From contig JAUSMJ010000003.1 in NCBI GenBank assembly GCA_030645575.1, positions 26,395 to 90,394 on the forward strand: a stretch of DNA of 64,000 bases, read 5' to 3'. Source of the DNA: Caulobacter sp. (GTDB lineage: Bacteria > Pseudomonadota > Alphaproteobacteria > Caulobacterales > Caulobacteraceae). The notes below the pieces were generated by a model that did no database searches, was not told where the DNA came from, and saw only the letters and a list, made by a program, of their open reading frames with translations. The position numbers and the translations under genes were made by a program. Positions 39,580 to 49,141 of this stretch are shown piece after piece. Positions within the stretch are counted from its first letter, which is position 1, and each line of letters opens with the position of its first letter.

Positions 39580-39816
39580 ATGCAGATCGCCGACCGCATC
39601 ACCGCTGAGCCGGATAAACTGGGTGGCAAGCCCTGCATTCGCGGCCTGCGGTTTCCGGTCCGCGACCTCCTGGAGCTGCTGGCCAACGGCGCGACGGTTG
39701 AGGAAATCCTCGAAGACTATCCGGACCTTGAGCCCGAGGACATTCCCGCCGCCCTGAACTACGCGGCGGCGCGCACGGGTGAGCCGGTCGTCTGGTCGCA
39801 AGTCGCCGCCGAGTGA
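39580..39816 (+). CDS. DUF433 protein, antitoxin-like
   Basis: 78 residues with the DUF433 pattern ITAEPDKLGGKPCIRGLRFP then VEEILEDYPDLEPEDI. DUF433 proteins are usually the antitoxin of VapBC45-like pairs and bind DNA. The ATG at 39580 starts the conserved part. It overlaps the next gene by 4 bases (GTGA) and is inserted between nuoF and nuoG. Confidence 0.82.
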   Translation: MQIADRITAEPDKLGGKPCIRGLRFPVRDLLELLANGATVEEILEDYPDLEPEDIPAALNYAAARTGEPVVWSQVAAE

Positions 39817-40142
39817 AGTTCATCATCGACGAGCAACTGCCGACCGCGCTGGTCGCCTGGCTTGTCGAGCAAGGTCACGAGGCCGTCCACGTCGATGAGC
39901 TTGGGTTGCGGTCGTCCAGCGACCGGGCCATCCGGGATGCGGCGGCCGAGTCCGGCGCCGTTGTCGTTACCAAGGATGGCGATTTCGTCCAGATTCGGCG
40001 CGCCGGGGACCGCGTCCTGTGGCTCCGAGGCGCGAACCTCCGGCGCGCGCTGTTCCTGCCAAGGTTCATCGAAGCCTGGCCGAAGGCGATCCAGGCGCTC
40101 GAAGGTGGGAAGCCTGTCGTCGAGGCCAGCCTACGGGCTTGA
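39813..40142 (+). CDS. DUF5615 PIN-like toxin candidate
   Basis: 109 residues, GTG start. MKFIIDEQLPTALVAWLVE carries the first Asp and VVTKDGDFVQIRR the acidic residues of the DUF5615/Mut7-C PIN-like fold. Such proteins pair with DUF433 and are predicted RNases. The pair likely forms a type II toxin-antitoxin module. Toxicity is inferred only. Confidence 0.78.
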   Translation: MKFIIDEQLPTALVAWLVEQGHEAVHVDELGLRSSSDRAIRDAAAESGAVVVTKDGDFVQIRRAGDRVLWLRGANLRRALFLPRFIEAWPKAIQALEGGKPVVEASLRA

Positions 40143-40202
40143 ACCTCGCTTCGAACTGTTCCACGAGGGGACCATTGGCGGCGGACCCGGCGGGGGAACA
40201 CG

Positions 40203-40517
40203 ATGGACTATCTCATTCGCGCCCTGATGGCCGTGGTGCCGGTCGTGGCCCTGACCATGGTCGGCCGGCAGCTGGGCTATCGTGGTCTTTATCTGGCCGC
40301 GCCGGGCCTGTTGACCGTGCTGTTCACCATCGTCTGGTCGCTGCCGCTGATCCAGTTCGTGCTGGGCGGGGCGCCGGTCGGTGTCGTGGGCATTCTGAAG
40401 GCGCTGGTTCCAAGCCTGAAGGAGGCCGTCTGGTCGGCGGTGTCGGTGACTCTGGTCCTGCTGGCGGTCTTCGGCGTCAAACCGGCGGCCGGGTCGCCAT
40501 CCGGCGCCGCGCAATAG
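40203..40517 (+). CDS. Small membrane protein between nuoF and nuoG
   Basis: 104 residues with three hydrophobic segments (IRALMAVVPVVALTMVG, YLAAPGLLTVLFTIVWSL, WSAVSVTLVLLAVFGV). GGGGGAA ribosome site. Not a recognised nuo subunit; probably part of the inserted segment. Confidence 0.7.
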   Translation: MDYLIRALMAVVPVVALTMVGRQLGYRGLYLAAPGLLTVLFTIVWSLPLIQFVLGGAPVGVVGILKALVPSLKEAVWSAVSVTLVLLAVFGVKPAAGSPSGAAQ

Positions 40518-40818
40518 CCGCCGACGGGACTTCGAAGTCCGCGCGAGGGATGAACGGGGGAGGGCGACGACGCGTGACCAATCTCCCCCCCTCGAACGCG
40601 GGACGACCACCGCCGACGCCGGCGAATTCATCGTTCCGGGCCGCGTCGCGGGCTTCCTGGCGTCAATCCCTGGGGCCAGCGCCCTGGCCTGGGCATTTTC
40701 CCCCGTTTCGAGACCCCCGGATGGTTGACGCGGGGCGTGAAGCGATAGAGACAGCGCACCAACGCGGCGCCCGTTTCGATGGGCGCCGACGCGCGATTGC
40801 TCAGGTAGTGCAGCCCAT
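40518..40818 (+). other. 301-bp gap before nuoG
   Basis: No credible coding frame. GC-rich, with a TTGACG at 40735 that could be the -35 of an internal promoter for nuoG-N, but no good -10 at 16-18 bases. Includes short self-complementary stretches but no clear terminator. Confidence 0.4.
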
Positions 40819-42861
40819 ATGCCCATAGCCAAGGTCAACGGCGTCGAGGTCGAGTTCGAACCCGGGATGACGGTCCTGCAGGTGGCCGAGCTGGCGGGCG
40901 AGGAGATTCCGCGCTTCTGCTACCACGAGCGCCTGTCGATCGCCGGCAACTGCCGCATGTGCCTGGTCGAGGTGAAGCCCGGGCCGCCCAAGCCGCAGGC
41001 CTCCTGCGCGCTGCCCGCCGCCGAGAACCAGGAGATCTTCACCAACACGCCGATGGTCAAAAAGGCCCGCGAAGGCGTGATGGAATTCCTGCTGATCAAC
41101 CACCCGCTGGACTGCCCGATCTGCGACCAGGGCGGGGAGTGCGATCTGCAGGACCAGGCCATGGGCTATGGCCGCGACGACAGCCGCTATGGCGAGAACA
41201 AGCGCGCCGTCGAAGAAAAAGAGATGGGCCCGCTGATCAAGACGGTGATGACGCGCTGCATCCAGTGCACCCGCTGCGTGCGGTTCATCACGGAAGTCGC
41301 GGGCGTGCCTGAGATTGGTCTTATCTCGCGCGGCGAAGACGTTGAAATCACCACCTATCTCGGCGCAGCGGTGACCAGCGAGCTCAGCGGCAACGTCAAC
41401 GACCTGTGCCCGGTCGGCGCGCTGACGCACAAGCCCTGGGCCTTCAACTACCGCCCGTGGGAACTGAAGAAGACCCAGAGCATCGATGTGATGGACGCGC
41501 TCGGCAGCGCCGTGCGCATCGACAGTCGGGGCGCCCAGGTGCTGCGGGCGCTGCCGCGGATCAACGAGGACATCAACGAGGAGTGGCTCAGCGACAAGAG
41601 CCGCTACGCCGTCGATGGCCTGGGCCGTCAGCGCCTCGACCGCCCCTATGTGAGGGTGAACGGCAAGCTGAGCCCCGCGACCTGGGGCGAGGCCTTCGCC
41701 GCCGTGGCCGCGAAGATCAAGGCGACGAGCCCTGACAGGATCGGCGTCATCGCCGGCGACCTGCAGGACGCCGAATCGATGAAGGCCGCCCTGGACCTGT
41801 TTGGGTCGCTGGGCGTGAAGAACCTCGACTGCCGCCAGGACGGGACGGTCCTCGGCGCCGGGCCACGCGAGAGCTGGCTGTTCAACTCGACCATCGCCGG
41901 CATCGACGAGGCCGATGCGATCATGATCATCGGCGCCAACCCGCGGCTGGAGGCGCCGGTGCTCAACGCCCGCATCCGCCGTCGCTGGCTGAAGGGCGAC
42001 GTGCTGATCGGGGTGGTCGGCGAGCAGGCCGACCTGACCTACGACTACAACTACCTCGGTGCGGGGCCTGAAAGCCTCAAACCGTTCGTCAAGCACGGCG
42101 CGATCAGCAAGCAGAAGCCGATGTTCATCATCGGCCAGGGCGCGCTGAACCGTCCCGACAGCGGCGCGGTCCTGAAGATGATCGCCCAGGCCGCCGCGGG
42201 CATGGGCCTGGTCAAGGATGGCTGGAACGGCTGGAACGTGCTGCACACCGCCGCCGCGCGGGTCGGCGGCCTGGACCTGGGCTTCGTGCCGGGCGCGGGT
42301 GGCCTGACCGCCGGCCAGATGGTCAAGCCCGGCGCGCTCGACGTGCTGTTCCTGCTGGGCGCCGACGAGATCGAAACCAGCGCCTCCGGCGCCTTCACCG
42401 TCTATCTGGGCAGCCACGGCGACCGCGGGGCCCACAAGGCCGACGTGATCCTGCCGGGCGCGGCCTACACCGAGAAGAACGGCCTCTACGTCAACACCGA
42501 GGGCCGGGTGCAGATGGGCGAACGCGCGGTGTTCCCCAAGGGCGAGGCCAAGGAAGACTGGTCGATCCTGCGGGCCCTGTCAGACCATCTGGGCGCCAGG
42601 CTGCCCTACGACAGCCTCGACCAGCTGCGGCGGAAGCTGTTCGCCGACCATCCGACCTTCGGCCAGATCGACTTCGCGCCGGGTTCGATCCCGACCGTGT
42701 TCGACCTTTCGGCCGTCGGCGACGGCGGCAAGCTGTCGGACGCGCCGTTCGCGGCCGCCGTGACGGCCTTCCACCTGACCAACCCGATCGCGCGCGCCAG
42801 CGTGACCATGGCCGAATGCGCGGCCCTGGCCTCCGGCGCCGCCAAGATGGCCGCGGAGTAG
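40819..42861 (+). CDS. nuoG: NADH-quinone oxidoreductase subunit G
   Basis: 680 residues. N-terminal [2Fe-2S] ligands Cys34, Cys45 and Cys48 ([15 protein letters not shown]), then a 4Fe-4S region [15 protein letters not shown] and [10 protein letters not shown], followed by a molybdopterin-oxidoreductase-like body. Shorter than E. coli NuoG, typical for alphaproteobacteria. Largest peripheral subunit of complex I. Confidence 0.96.
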   Translation: MPIAKVNGVEVEFEPGMTVLQVAELAGEEIPRFCYHERLSIAGNCRMCLVEVKPGPPKPQASCALPAAENQEIFTNTPMVKKAREGVMEFLLINHPLDCPICDQGGECDLQDQAMGYGRDDSRYGENKRAVEEKEMGPLIKTVMTRCIQCTRCVRFITEVAGVPEIGLISRGEDVEITTYLGAAVTSELSGNVNDLCPVGALTHKPWAFNYRPWELKKTQSIDVMDALGSAVRIDSRGAQVLRALPRINEDINEEWLSDKSRYAVDGLGRQRLDRPYVRVNGKLSPATWGEAFAAVAAKIKATSPDRIGVIAGDLQDAESMKAALDLFGSLGVKNLDCRQDGTVLGAGPRESWLFNSTIAGIDEADAIMIIGANPRLEAPVLNARIRRRWLKGDVLIGVVGEQADLTYDYNYLGAGPESLKPFVKHGAISKQKPMFIIGQGALNRPDSGAVLKMIAQAAAGMGLVKDGWNGWNVLHTAAARVGGLDLGFVPGAGGLTAGQMVKPGALDVLFLLGADEIETSASGAFTVYLGSHGDRGAHKADVILPGAAYTEKNGLYVNTEGRVQMGERAVFPKGEAKEDWSILRALSDHLGARLPYDSLDQLRRKLFADHPTFGQIDFAPGSIPTVFDLSAVGDGGKLSDAPFAAAVTAFHLTNPIARASVTMAECAALASGAAKMAAE

Positions 42862-42865
42862 GCGA

Positions 42866-43936
42866 GTGCCGGAGCAAACCGTCTCCCCCTGGCTCTGGTT
42901 CGGACTGGCCATTGGTCAGATCCTGCTGATCACCGTCGTCCTGCTGATCTCGATCGCCTTTCTGCTATGGGGCGACCGGAAGATCTGGGCCGGCGTGCAG
43001 ATGCGCAAGGGCCCCAACGTGGTCGGCCCCTTCGGCCTGCTGCAGTCCTTCGCTGACCTGATCAAGTTCATCCTCAAGGAGTTGATCATCCCGGCGGGCG
43101 CCGACAAGGTGATCTTTCTGCTGGCCCCTGTGATCACAGTGACCCTGGCCCTGGCCGGCTGGGCCGTGATCCCCTTCGCCCCGGGTTGGATGATTTCCGA
43201 CGTCAACGTCGGAATCCTCTACCTGCTGGCGATGAGCTCGCTGGGCGTCTACGGCATCATCATGGGCGGCTGGGCGTCCAACTCGAAGTATCCGTTCCTG
43301 GGCGCCCTGCGCTCGGCGGCCCAGATGGTTTCCTACGAGGTCTCAATCGGCTTCGTGATCGTCACCGTGGTGCTGCTATCGGGCAGCATGAACCTGGGCG
43401 ACATCGTGGAGAAGCAGTCCGGCTGGTTCTGGAACTGGAACGTCCTGGGCGGCGGTGGCCTCAAGAACCTGCCCATGGCCCTGGTGATGATCCCGATGAT
43501 GGTGGTGTTCTACGTCTCGGCCCTGGCCGAAACCAACCGCCCGCCGTTCGATCTGCCCGAGGCCGAGTCCGAACTCGTGGCCGGCTACCAGGTGGAATAC
43601 AGTTCCTCGGCATATCTGCTGTTCATGCTCGGCGAGTACGTCGCCATCGTGCTGATGTGCGCGATGATCAGCATCCTGTTCTTCGGCGGCTGGAACCCCG
43701 GCTTCCCGATCAGCTTCATGGACGGCTGGAACGAGACCGCCCGCAGCTTCGTGCTGTTTCTGGTGTTCGCGACCAAGATCATCTTCTGGTTCTTCATGTT
43801 CGCCATGGCCAAGGCCATCGTGCCCCGCTACCGCTACGATCAGCTGATGCGGCTGGGCTGGAAGGTCTTCCTGCCGATGACCCTGGTCGCGGTAATGCTG
43901 GTGGCCGGATGGCGCGTCTACGGGGGGGCGCTGTGA
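42866..43936 (+). CDS. nuoH: NADH-quinone oxidoreductase subunit H
   Basis: 356 residues, GTG start at 42866, five bases after nuoG. About eight membrane helices. Conserved [20 protein letters not shown] and [20 protein letters not shown], which lines the quinone channel. Stop overlaps the ATG of the next gene. Confidence 0.97.
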   Translation: MPEQTVSPWLWFGLAIGQILLITVVLLISIAFLLWGDRKIWAGVQMRKGPNVVGPFGLLQSFADLIKFILKELIIPAGADKVIFLLAPVITVTLALAGWAVIPFAPGWMISDVNVGILYLLAMSSLGVYGIIMGGWASNSKYPFLGALRSAAQMVSYEVSIGFVIVTVVLLSGSMNLGDIVEKQSGWFWNWNVLGGGGLKNLPMALVMIPMMVVFYVSALAETNRPPFDLPEAESELVAGYQVEYSSSAYLLFMLGEYVAIVLMCAMISILFFGGWNPGFPISFMDGWNETARSFVLFLVFATKIIFWFFMFAMAKAIVPRYRYDQLMRLGWKVFLPMTLVAVMLVAGWRVYGGAL

Positions 43937-44175
43937 TGCGCGCGGCGACCACCGTCTCCCTGCTTCTGCTGCTGGGCGCCTGCGCCGGCGTGCAGGCGAA
44001 GATCGAGAGCTACAGCCTCGGCCGCGGCCTGGTGACCTACGACGACATGCGCCGGGCCAAGGAGAAGTGCGCCTCAGAAGGCGGGTTCGTGCGCCCCAAG
44101 GACGTCGGCGGCGACATGGCCCAGATGTCCAACTACGTCTGCGAGATCCAGCCGAGGAAGGCCGCCAACCCATGA
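43936..44175 (+). CDS. Small lipoprotein between nuoH and nuoI
   Basis: 79 residues. Signal with lipobox LLLLLGAC (Cys16). The mature part has two further cysteines (45 and 69) and a conserved-looking [11 protein letters not shown]. It starts within the nuoH stop (TGATG) and its own stop overlaps nuoI. Not a known complex I subunit; an envelope lipoprotein coupled to the operon. Confidence 0.75.
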   Translation: MRAATTVSLLLLLGACAGVQAKIESYSLGRGLVTYDDMRRAKEKCASEGGFVRPKDVGGDMAQMSNYVCEIQPRKAANP

Positions 44176-44663
44176 TGCAGCGCATCGGACAGGCCATCCG
44201 GGGCGCGGCCCTGCTGGACTTCGTGGGCGCCTTCGGGCTGGCCCTGAAGATCATGGCCGCCCCCAAGAAGACGGTCATCTATCCCAATGAGCGCGGGCCC
44301 CAGTCGCCTCGGTTCCGGGGCGAGCACGCCCTGCGCCGCTATCCGTCGGGCGAGGAACGCTGCATCGCCTGCAAGCTGTGCGAGGCCGTCTGCCCGGCCC
44401 AGGCCATCTACATCGAGGCCGAGCCGCGCGCCGACGGCAGCCGCCGCACGACCCGCTACGACATCGACATGGTCAAATGCATCTACTGCGGCCTGTGCCA
44501 GGAGGCCTGCCCGGTGGACGCCATCGTCGAGGGGCCGAACACCGAATACGCCACCGAGACGCGGGAAGAGCTCTATTACGACAAGGCGCGGCTGCTCGAC
44601 AACGGCGACCGCTGGGAGCGAGAAATCGCGAGGAACCTGGAAATGGACGCGGCCTTCCGATGA
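44172..44663 (+). CDS. nuoI: NADH-quinone oxidoreductase subunit I
   Basis: 163 residues. Two 4Fe-4S ferredoxin motifs: [12 protein letters not shown] (about 65-76) and [12 protein letters not shown] (about 104-115). Clusters N6a and N6b of complex I. Coupled to nuoJ by a 4-base overlap. Confidence 0.97.
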   Translation: MMQRIGQAIRGAALLDFVGAFGLALKIMAAPKKTVIYPNERGPQSPRFRGEHALRRYPSGEERCIACKLCEAVCPAQAIYIEAEPRADGSRRTTRYDIDMVKCIYCGLCQEACPVDAIVEGPNTEYATETREELYYDKARLLDNGDRWEREIARNLEMDAAFR

Positions 44664-45280
44664 TCCTGCAGGCGATAGCCTTCTACCTCATGGCCAGCGT
44701 GACGATCCTGGCGGGTCTCGCGGTGGTCTTCGCGCGCAATCCCGTGCACTCGGTGCTGTTCCTGATCACGGCCTTCTTCAGCGCCGCCGGGCTGTTCGTG
44801 CTGATGGGCGCGGAGTTCCTGGCCATGCTGCTGGTCGTCGTCTACGTCGGCGCCGTGGCGGTGCTGTTCCTGTTCGTCGTGATGATGCTCGACGTCGATT
44901 TCACCCAGCTGCGCGAGGGCTTCTCGCGCTACCTGCCGATCGGCGGGGCCGTGGCGGGGCTGTTGACGCTGGAGATGATCGTCGTCGCCACCACCGTGGC
45001 CAGCCAGGGCGCGGCGTCCGCGTCCCCCGGACCCAACGCCTCGGCCGGGGCCGACGTGACCAACGCCGAAGCCATCGGCCGGGTGCTCTATACCGACTAC
45101 GTCTACTTTTTCCAGGCGGCGGGCCTCGTCCTGCTGGTGGCGATGATCGGGGCCATCGTCCTGACCCTGCGCCACAAGCCGGGCGTCAAACGCCAGAACA
45201 TCGCCGCCCAGACCGCGCGCACGCCGGCCACGGGCATGACGATCGTCGATATCAAGCCCGGTGAGGGGATCTCGGAATGA
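44660..45280 (+). CDS. nuoJ: NADH-quinone oxidoreductase subunit J
   Basis: 206 residues, five membrane helices. Conserved [17 protein letters not shown] and [24 protein letters not shown]-terminal cytoplasmic tail of about 35 residues. Overlaps nuoK by 4 bases. Confidence 0.95.
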   Translation: MILQAIAFYLMASVTILAGLAVVFARNPVHSVLFLITAFFSAAGLFVLMGAEFLAMLLVVVYVGAVAVLFLFVVMMLDVDFTQLREGFSRYLPIGGAVAGLLTLEMIVVATTVASQGAASASPGPNASAGADVTNAEAIGRVLYTDYVYFFQAAGLVLLVAMIGAIVLTLRHKPGVKRQNIAAQTARTPATGMTIVDIKPGEGISE

Positions 45281-45582
45281 TTGGTCTGACCAACTACCTG
45301 ACCGTCGCCGCGATCCTGTTCACGATCGGCGTCTTCGGCATCTTCGTGAACCGCAAGAACGTCATCATCATCCTGATGTCGATCGAGCTGATCCTGCTGG
45401 CGGTGAACATCAACCTGGTCGCCTTCAGCGTCTATCTGCACGACGTGGTCGGGCAGATCTTCGCCATGTTCGTGCTGACCGTCGCCGCGGCCGAGGCCGC
45501 CGTCGGTCTGGCCATCCTGGTGACCTTCTTCCGTAACCGCGGCGATATCGCCGTGGACGACGCCTCCGTGATGAAGGGCTGA
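45277..45582 (+). CDS. nuoK: NADH-quinone oxidoreductase subunit K
   Basis: 101 residues, three helices. Conserved [20 protein letters not shown] and [20 protein letters not shown]. Homologous to MrpC. Confidence 0.96.
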   Translation: MIGLTNYLTVAAILFTIGVFGIFVNRKNVIIILMSIELILLAVNINLVAFSVYLHDVVGQIFAMFVLTVAAAEAAVGLAILVTFFRNRGDIAVDDASVMKG

Positions 45583-45585
45583 CCC

Positions 45586-47646
45586 TTGCAACAGCTCGTC
45601 ACCATCCTTCTCCTCGCCCCGTTGCTGGGCGCCCTGATCGCGGGGCTGTTCGGTCGCCGCATCGGCGACCTCGCGTCCCAGAGCGTGACCACGGGCCTGC
45701 TGCTGCTGACCTGCGGCCTCAGCTGGTATGTCTTCGGCCAATGGACCTGGGGCGGGCTCGAGCCGTTCACCGTCCATCTCGCGCCGTTCATCAACGTCGC
45801 CGACTTCCAGTCGAACTGGTCGGTCCGCATCGATGGGCTGAGCGCGGTGATGCTGGTGGTTGTGACCACGGTCTCGGCCCTCGTGCACATGTACAGCTGG
45901 GGCTACATGGCCGAGGACGACAGCCGGCCGCGGTTCTTCGCCTATCTGTCGTTGTTCACCTTCGCCATGCTGGCGCTGGTCACGGCCGCCGACTTCATGC
46001 AGCTGTTCTTCGGCTGGGAAGGGGTGGGGCTGGCCAGCTACCTGCTGATCGGCTTCTGGTTCAAGAAGCCCACCGCCAACGCCGCCTCGATCAAGGCCTT
46101 CGTGGTCAACCGCGTCGGCGACTTCGGCTTCGCGCTCGGCATCATGACGGTGTTCTGGGCCTACGGCACGATCCAGTTCGCCGAGCTGTTCCCGCTGATC
46201 GCCGCCAGCGCCTCGAAGTCCTGGACCTTCGCCGGCCAGACCCTGCCGCTGGTCGATCTGGCCTGCGTGCTGCTGTTCATCGGCGCCATGGGCAAGTCGG
46301 CGCAGTTCTTCCTGCACACCTGGCTGCCGGACGCCATGGAAGGCCCGACCCCGGTGTCGGCCCTGATCCACGCGGCGACCATGGTCACCGCCGGCGTCTA
46401 CATGGTTTGCCTGCTGTCGCCGATGTTCGAATACGCCCCGATGGCGCGCAACCTGGTCACCCTGATCGGGGCCATCACGGCCCTGTTCGCCGCCACGGTC
46501 GGTCTGGCCCAGAACGACATCAAGCGGGTCATCGCCTATTCGACCTGTTCGCAGCTCGGCTACATGTTCTTCGCCGCCGGCGTGGGCGCCTACCAGGCGG
46601 CCATGTTCCACCTGTTCACTCACGCCTTCTTCAAGGCCCTGCTGTTCCTGGGCGCGGGCTCGGTGATCCACGGCATGCATCACGAGCAGGACATGCGGCG
46701 CATGGGCGGGCTGTGGAAGCACCTGCCCGTGACGTACGCGGTCATGACCATTGGCACCCTGGCCATCACCGGCTTCGGCATTCCGGGCATCGACCTGGGC
46801 TTCGCCGGCTTCTATTCCAAGGACACGATCATTGAGGCGGCCTGGGCCGCGGGCCGCGAAAACGGCTTCGCCTACTTCGCCTTCGTCGTCAGCCTGCTGG
46901 CCGCCGGCCTGACCGCCTTCTACAGCTGGCGGCTGGCCTTCATGACCTTCCACGGCACGCCCAAGTGGGGCGAGCACGCCGAGCATGGACATGACGATCA
47001 TCACGCCGACGCCCACGCTCACGCCGCCCATGACGATCATGGTCACGACGATCATGCGCACGGCCACGCCCATACGCCGCACGAGAGCCCGCTGTCGATG
47101 CTGGTTCCGCTGCTGGTGCTGGCGGTCGGCGCCCTGGCGGCCGGCTATGTGTTTGTCGAGAACTTCGTCGGCGAGGAGCAGGCCGAGTTCTGGCGCGGGG
47201 CCATCGTCAACGGCCCGCACAACCACGTCCTGCACGAGATGCACGGCGCGCCGCCTTGGGTCATCTGGGCGCCGCTGGCGGTCTCGATGACCGGTCTGGC
47301 GATCGCCTGGTGGGTCTATATCGCCAGGGAGGGCATGGGCGCCCGGATCGCGGCCCGCCGTGGTCCGCTGTGGACCTTCCTCTACAACAAGTGGTTCTTC
47401 GACGAGCTCTACGACGCCACCTTCGTCCGGCTGGCCCGGTTCCTGGGTGACCTGTTCTGGAAGGGCGGCGACCAGAAGCTGATCGACGGCTTCGGCCCGG
47501 ACGGCGTCTCGGCCGTCTCGCTGGCCGTTGGCAAGCGCACCGGCCGGCTGCAGACCGGCTACGTCTACCACTACGCTTTCGTCATGCTTCTGGGGGTCGC
47601 TGGCCTGTTGTCCTTCGCGCTCTACGCCTTCTCGCGGGGGGGCTGA
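45586..47646 (+). CDS. nuoL: NADH-quinone oxidoreductase subunit L with His-rich loop
   Basis: 686 residues, TTG start. Antiporter-like proton channel: SAQFFLHTWLPDAMEGPTPV, HAATMVTAGVYM, and the long amphipathic helix at the end. Residues 464-499 (46975-47082) hold 15 histidines in 36 residues with Asp and Ala between them, a cytoplasmic or periplasmic loop not present in E. coli NuoL. Probable metal-binding or just an inserted low-complexity loop. Confidence 0.96.
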   Translation: MQQLVTILLLAPLLGALIAGLFGRRIGDLASQSVTTGLLLLTCGLSWYVFGQWTWGGLEPFTVHLAPFINVADFQSNWSVRIDGLSAVMLVVVTTVSALVHMYSWGYMAEDDSRPRFFAYLSLFTFAMLALVTAADFMQLFFGWEGVGLASYLLIGFWFKKPTANAASIKAFVVNRVGDFGFALGIMTVFWAYGTIQFAELFPLIAASASKSWTFAGQTLPLVDLACVLLFIGAMGKSAQFFLHTWLPDAMEGPTPVSALIHAATMVTAGVYMVCLLSPMFEYAPMARNLVTLIGAITALFAATVGLAQNDIKRVIAYSTCSQLGYMFFAAGVGAYQAAMFHLFTHAFFKALLFLGAGSVIHGMHHEQDMRRMGGLWKHLPVTYAVMTIGTLAITGFGIPGIDLGFAGFYSKDTIIEAAWAAGRENGFAYFAFVVSLLAAGLTAFYSWRLAFMTFHGTPKWGEHAEHGHDDHHADAHAHAAHDDHGHDDHAHGHAHTPHESPLSMLVPLLVLAVGALAAGYVFVENFVGEEQAEFWRGAIVNGPHNHVLHEMHGAPPWVIWAPLAVSMTGLAIAWWVYIAREGMGARIAARRGPLWTFLYNKWFFDELYDATFVRLARFLGDLFWKGGDQKLIDGFGPDGVSAVSLAVGKRTGRLQTGYVYHYAFVMLLGVAGLLSFALYAFSRGG

Positions 47647-47649
47647 TCG

Positions 47650-49134
47650 ATGAGCGGCCTTCTTTCCCTGATCACCTTCCTGCCGATGGCCGGCGTCGCC
47701 GCCATCCTGGCGCTGCGCTTCCTGGGCCAGCCGGGCGAAGCCCGCGATACGGCCAGCAAGTGGATCGCGCTGGCGACGACGCTGGCGACCTTCGCCCTGT
47801 CGGTGAAGCTGACGCTCGACTTCGATCCGGCCAACCCGGGCTTCCAGTTCATGGAAGAGATTCCCTGGTTCGCGGGGCTCAGCTACCGCATGGCCGTCGA
47901 TGGCATCTCGGTGCTGTTCGTGCCGCTGACGGCCTTCCTGCTGCCGCTGTGCATCATCGCCAGCTGGAAGACGATCGAGAAGCGCGTCCTCGAGTACATG
48001 ATCGCCTTCCTGATCCTCGAGACCCTGGTCATCGGCGTGTTCTGCGCGCTGGACCTGGTGCTGTTCTACCTGTTCTTCGAAGCCGGGCTGGTGCCGATGT
48101 TCCTGATCATCGGCATCTGGGGCGGCAAGAACCGGGTCTACGCGGCGTTCAAGTTCTTCCTCTACACCCTGCTGGGTTCCGTCCTGATGCTGGCGGCGAT
48201 CCTCGCCATGATCGGCATTTCCGGCACCAGCTCGATCCCCGAGCTGATGCACTATCCCTTCGATCCGGCGATCCAGACCTGGCTGTGGCTGGCCTTCTTC
48301 GCCAGTTTCGCGGTCAAGATGCCGATGTGGCCGGTGCACACCTGGCTGCCCGACGCCCACGTCGAGGCGCCGACAGCCGGTTCGGTGATCCTGGCGGGCA
48401 TCCTGCTGAAGATGGGCGGATACGGCCTGATGCGCTTCAGCATCCCGATGTTCCCCCAGGCCAGCCACCTGTTCACGCCGCTGGTCTTCGCGCTGTCGGT
48501 CATCGCCATCATCTACACCTCGCTGGTCGCCTTCCGTCAGACCGACATCAAGAAGCTGATCGCCTATTCGTCGGTCGCCCACATGGGCTTCGTGACCATG
48601 GGTATCTTCAGCGGCAACGTGCAGGGCGAGCAGGGCGCCATCTTCCAGATGCTCAGCCACGGCGTGATCGCCAGCGCGCTCTTCCTCTGCGTCGGCGTGG
48701 TCTATGACCGAATGCACACCCGCGAGATCGCCTTCTATGGCGGCCTGGTGAACCGCATGCCGTTCTACGCGGCGGTGTTCATGCTGTTCACCATGGGCAA
48801 CGTCGGCCTGCCGGGCACCAGCGGTTTTGTCGGAGAAATCCTGACCATGGCCGGGGCCTATGGCGCGTCGACCTGGACGGCGCTGTTCGCGGCCACCGGC
48901 GTGATCCTGTCGGCGGTTTATGCGCTGAGCCTCTATCGCCGGGTCATCTTCGGCGAGATCACCAATCCCGCCCTGGCCCAGATCACCGATCTGGACTGGC
49001 GCGAGATGGTCGTCTTCACCCCGCTGGTCCTGTCGACCCTGTACCTCGGCGTGCAGCCCGACGTTGTCTTCCACATCACCGGGGCGTCGGTCGATGCCCT
49101 GGTCGGCGCCTGGCGCGCCGCGATCGCCGGGTGA
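47650..49134 (+). CDS. nuoM: NADH-quinone oxidoreductase subunit M
   Basis: 494 residues, 14 helices predicted. Antiporter-like signature: [20 protein letters not shown] then [20 protein letters not shown]. Proton-pumping subunit. Starts three bases after nuoL. Confidence 0.97.
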   Translation: MSGLLSLITFLPMAGVAAILALRFLGQPGEARDTASKWIALATTLATFALSVKLTLDFDPANPGFQFMEEIPWFAGLSYRMAVDGISVLFVPLTAFLLPLCIIASWKTIEKRVLEYMIAFLILETLVIGVFCALDLVLFYLFFEAGLVPMFLIIGIWGGKNRVYAAFKFFLYTLLGSVLMLAAILAMIGISGTSSIPELMHYPFDPAIQTWLWLAFFASFAVKMPMWPVHTWLPDAHVEAPTAGSVILAGILLKMGGYGLMRFSIPMFPQASHLFTPLVFALSVIAIIYTSLVAFRQTDIKKLIAYSSVAHMGFVTMGIFSGNVQGEQGAIFQMLSHGVIASALFLCVGVVYDRMHTREIAFYGGLVNRMPFYAAVFMLFTMGNVGLPGTSGFVGEILTMAGAYGASTWTALFAATGVILSAVYALSLYRRVIFGEITNPALAQITDLDWREMVVFTPLVLSTLYLGVQPDVVFHITGASVDALVGAWRAAIAG

Positions 49135-49141
49135 GCCGCCG

